Source: Granulosicoccus sp045110515
Lineage (GTDB): Bacteria > Pseudomonadota > Gammaproteobacteria > Granulosicoccales > Granulosicoccaceae
DNA length: 64,000 nt
Reading direction: 5' to 3'
Assembly: GCA_045110515.1 (NCBI GenBank)
Contig: JBGCGD010000005.1
Span: 1-64,000, forward strand
The notes under the pieces were generated by a model that ran no database searches, was not told the origin of the DNA, and saw only the letters and a list, made by a program, of their open reading frames with translations. A program made the translations under genes and the position numbers. How positions within the stretch are numbered: the first letter of the stretch is position 1; every line of letters starts with the position of its first letter. Shown one piece after another: positions 62,708 to 64,000 of this stretch.

Positions 62708-63667
62708 ATGACTAACACAACTCCATCAGATCAAGACGACCCAATGATGCGCCCGAGGTATGTTGGCGTTCCGACGTTTTTCCGGGCTCCGCTCAAAGAG
62801 AACCTGGAAGATGTTGATATCGGAATCATCGGGGTTCCATTCGACGGTGGCGTAACAAGCCGGCCCGGTGCACGGCACGGACCCAGAGAGGTCCGCAATT
62901 TATCTACCATGGTTCGTATGATTAATCAGGCCACAGGTGTCGCGCCGCATCAGCTTTGCAAAGTAGCCGATGTCGGTGATGCCTGGGTGCCGTCGCCGTT
63001 TGAACTCACGGGCAGCCACAAGAGTATTCAAGATTTTTTCGAGCGAGTCTGTGCCCGCAACATTATGCCGTTAGCAGTGGGGGGGGATCATTCGATTAGC
63101 CTGCCGATTTTACGAGCAGTCGCGGCTGAGCAGCCCGTCGGCATGATTCATATCGATGCACACTGTGATACTGGTGATGACTACATGGGCTCACGCTTTC
63201 ATCATGGCGCACCGTTTAGTCGTGCAGTAGAAGAGGGGCTGCTTGATCCAAAGCGAACAGTCCAGATAGGTATTCGCGGATCAATAAACGATCGTAACTT
63301 ATGGAAATTCAGTCATGACAGTGGCATGCGAGTTATCTACATGGAAGAGTTCTATCGGCTCGGTATCGATGCTGTTATTGCAGAAGCCCGGCGAGTAGTT
63401 GGCGATGGGCCAACCTATATCAGTTTTGATATCGACAGTTTAGACCCCGCTTTTGCACCGGGTACCGGTACGCCTGAAATTGGCGGGCTTACGAGTCTAG
63501 AAGCGCAGATGCTAATCAGGGGTTGCCGGGGCTTGCACTGTGTAGGTGCGGACTTAGTCGAAGTATCCCCCGCGTTTGATGCTGCTGGAAACACATCGTT
63601 GGCAGGTGCAAATCTTTTGTTTGAACTGCTTTGCGTATTAAGTGAGGCAAAGCACGCACAACAGTAA
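62708..63667 (+). CDS. Ureohydrolase: agmatinase/guanidinobutyrase family
   Basis: About 319 residues from ATG 62708. The binuclear manganese site is complete: GGDHSI, HIDAHCDTGDD and SFDIDSLDPAFAPGTGTPE. The start region (FGVPFD-like IGVPFDGGVTSRPGARHGPREVR) is typical. Family members hydrolyse agmatine to putrescine or 4-guanidinobutyrate to GABA, releasing urea; length and the HHGAPFSRAVEEGLL segment recall GbuA. It follows the thiolase by 83 bp. The choice between substrates cannot be made from motifs. Confidence 0.88.
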   Translation: MTNTTPSDQDDPMMRPRYVGVPTFFRAPLKENLEDVDIGIIGVPFDGGVTSRPGARHGPREVRNLSTMVRMINQATGVAPHQLCKVADVGDAWVPSPFELTGSHKSIQDFFERVCARNIMPLAVGGDHSISLPILRAVAAEQPVGMIHIDAHCDTGDDYMGSRFHHGAPFSRAVEEGLLDPKRTVQIGIRGSINDRNLWKFSHDSGMRVIYMEEFYRLGIDAVIAEARRVVGDGPTYISFDIDSLDPAFAPGTGTPEIGGLTSLEAQMLIRGCRGLHCVGADLVEVSPAFDAAGNTSLAGANLLFELLCVLSEAKHAQQ

Positions 63668-63840
63668 AAGGCATCGTCATGGAGCGATATGCTCCGTGAA
63701 AGTTCATAGAGTTTGCATTCGTTGTCAAACTTCTGTCTTTACTTGCTGAGTTGTCACTTTATTTTGCATCTGCGTCGTTGGAAATCTCATAATCGCACTT
63801 GAGGCTGGATGTTTAGCCTGTGAGACAGTAGGATCGTGGG

Positions 63841-63880
63841 GAGGTTAGAAAGTCTGAGCTCGAATCAGAGCCTCTTTTTT
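63841..63880 (+). terminator. Probable Rho-independent terminator
   Basis: TCTGA-GCTCGAA-TCAGA, extended by GAGG/CCTC flanks, is followed by six T. It lies 173 bp after the ureohydrolase stop and just before the last gene, so it would separate the two transcripts. The stem is imperfect. Confidence 0.5.
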
Positions 63881-63911
63881 ACACTTTAAAGTTGTACTAC
63901 TGGAGAATAAA

Positions 63912-64000
63912 ATGCGTTCGAAAAAACTACTAGCGATAAGCTGCGCTACTGCCATGTCGGCATACGGTGCGGTCGCTCAAGCTGCCGATGTTGTCATCGG
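63912..64000 (+). CDS. Exported protein, N-terminal fragment (likely ABC substrate-binding protein)
   Basis: The gene runs off the right edge; 30 codons are visible. They encode a basic start (MRSKKLLA), a hydrophobic core and a cleavage site near AQAAD, followed by VVIG as the first strand. GGAG is 6 bp before the ATG. A periplasmic binding protein of an amino-acid or branched-chain type importer is the likeliest product, but only the signal peptide is actually supported. Confidence 0.6.
   Translation, partial: MRSKKLLAISCATAMSAYGAVAQAADVVI

Noticed and set aside
63679..63695. GGAGC/GCTCC hairpin after the ureohydrolase gene
   Set aside because: Only a short stem with no T-run; the hairpin at 63841 is the better terminator.
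1..64000. CRISPR arrays, IS elements, integrase/att sites, tRNA or rRNA genes
   Set aside because: No regularly spaced direct repeats, transposase-like proteins or tRNA-like cloverleaf sequences were seen on either strand.

Overview
The window (about half G+C) looks like chromosome of a heterotrophic, probably marine gammaproteobacterium. The basis is the mix of CysG, an oligopeptidase B, FadJ- and FadN-type beta-oxidation proteins, a MipA/DUF3019 two-component locus, GlyGly-CTERM-like secreted proteins, DMSP/ectoine/polyamine catabolism genes and a Dsr-type sulfur module. I cannot fix the genus. I see no rRNA, tRNA, CRISPR array, insertion sequence or prophage; the content is metabolic with a few eroding genes.

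Layout. 1-1.7 kb (minus): gamma-glutamylputrescine oxidoreductase (puuB) and the start of a class-I glutamine amidotransferase. 1.9-8.2 kb (plus): a very compact operon of a divergent histidinol-dehydrogenase homologue, a short CbiX/SirB chelatase, a two-cysteine DsrC, a DsrM-like cytochrome b membrane protein, a DsrK-like Fe-S/CCG protein and oligopeptidase B. No dsrAB is present in the window, so this is a DsrC-DsrMK electron-transfer module seen apart from the sulfite reductase. 8.3-11.4 kb: VOC protein, FadJ-like protein, PaaI thioesterase. 11.5-12.6 kb: a decaying patch with a short-chain dehydrogenase broken by an in-frame amber codon and a C-terminal scrap of a zinc-type alcohol dehydrogenase followed by a good terminator. 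12.7-15.7 kb: Rieske ferredoxin, siroheme synthase (cysG, with the catalytic-Asp position changed to Asn), and a TrpD-like protein. 15.7-18.1 kb: pseudouridine catabolism (psuK, psuG) with a divergent Lrp-type regulator. 18.1-22.5 kb: MscS channel, DmdA-like demethylase, FadN-like protein.

22.5-31.7 kb holds a secreted protein of unknown role, a deaminase, HIT and DUF2461 proteins, an SDR, two glycosyltransferases and a secreted adhesin-like protein with a sortase-like C-terminal tail. 31.7-40.6 kb: YdjM-type membrane protein, an RND efflux pump whose adaptor carries a Gly-Arg-Pro repeat, a large secreted esterase and an SDR. 40.6-47.0 kb (minus): a spermidine/putrescine-type ABC transporter (potA-D-B-C order) ending in a DoeA-like ectoine hydrolase, which suggests uptake and hydrolysis of ectoine or a related solute. 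47.3-50.9 kb: an SLC13 permease, an unknown protein, and an unusual J-domain/zinc-ribbon/PilZ fusion. 51.3-54.6 kb: mipA, DUF3019, response regulator, histidine kinase. 55.5-59.9 kb: an Fbp-type ABC importer with fused permease. 59.9-64 kb: omega-aminotransferase, thiolase, agmatinase/guanidinobutyrase family enzyme, and the first codons of another secreted binding protein.

The themes are catabolism of small nitrogen- and sulfur-containing solutes (polyamines, guanidino compounds, ectoine-like, DMSP-like), CoA-dependent oxidation, and a siroheme/Dsr sulfur-redox component. The observations I rank highest are the stand-alone chelatase-DsrC-DsrMK operon with its odd HisD homologue and the J-domain/PilZ fusion.
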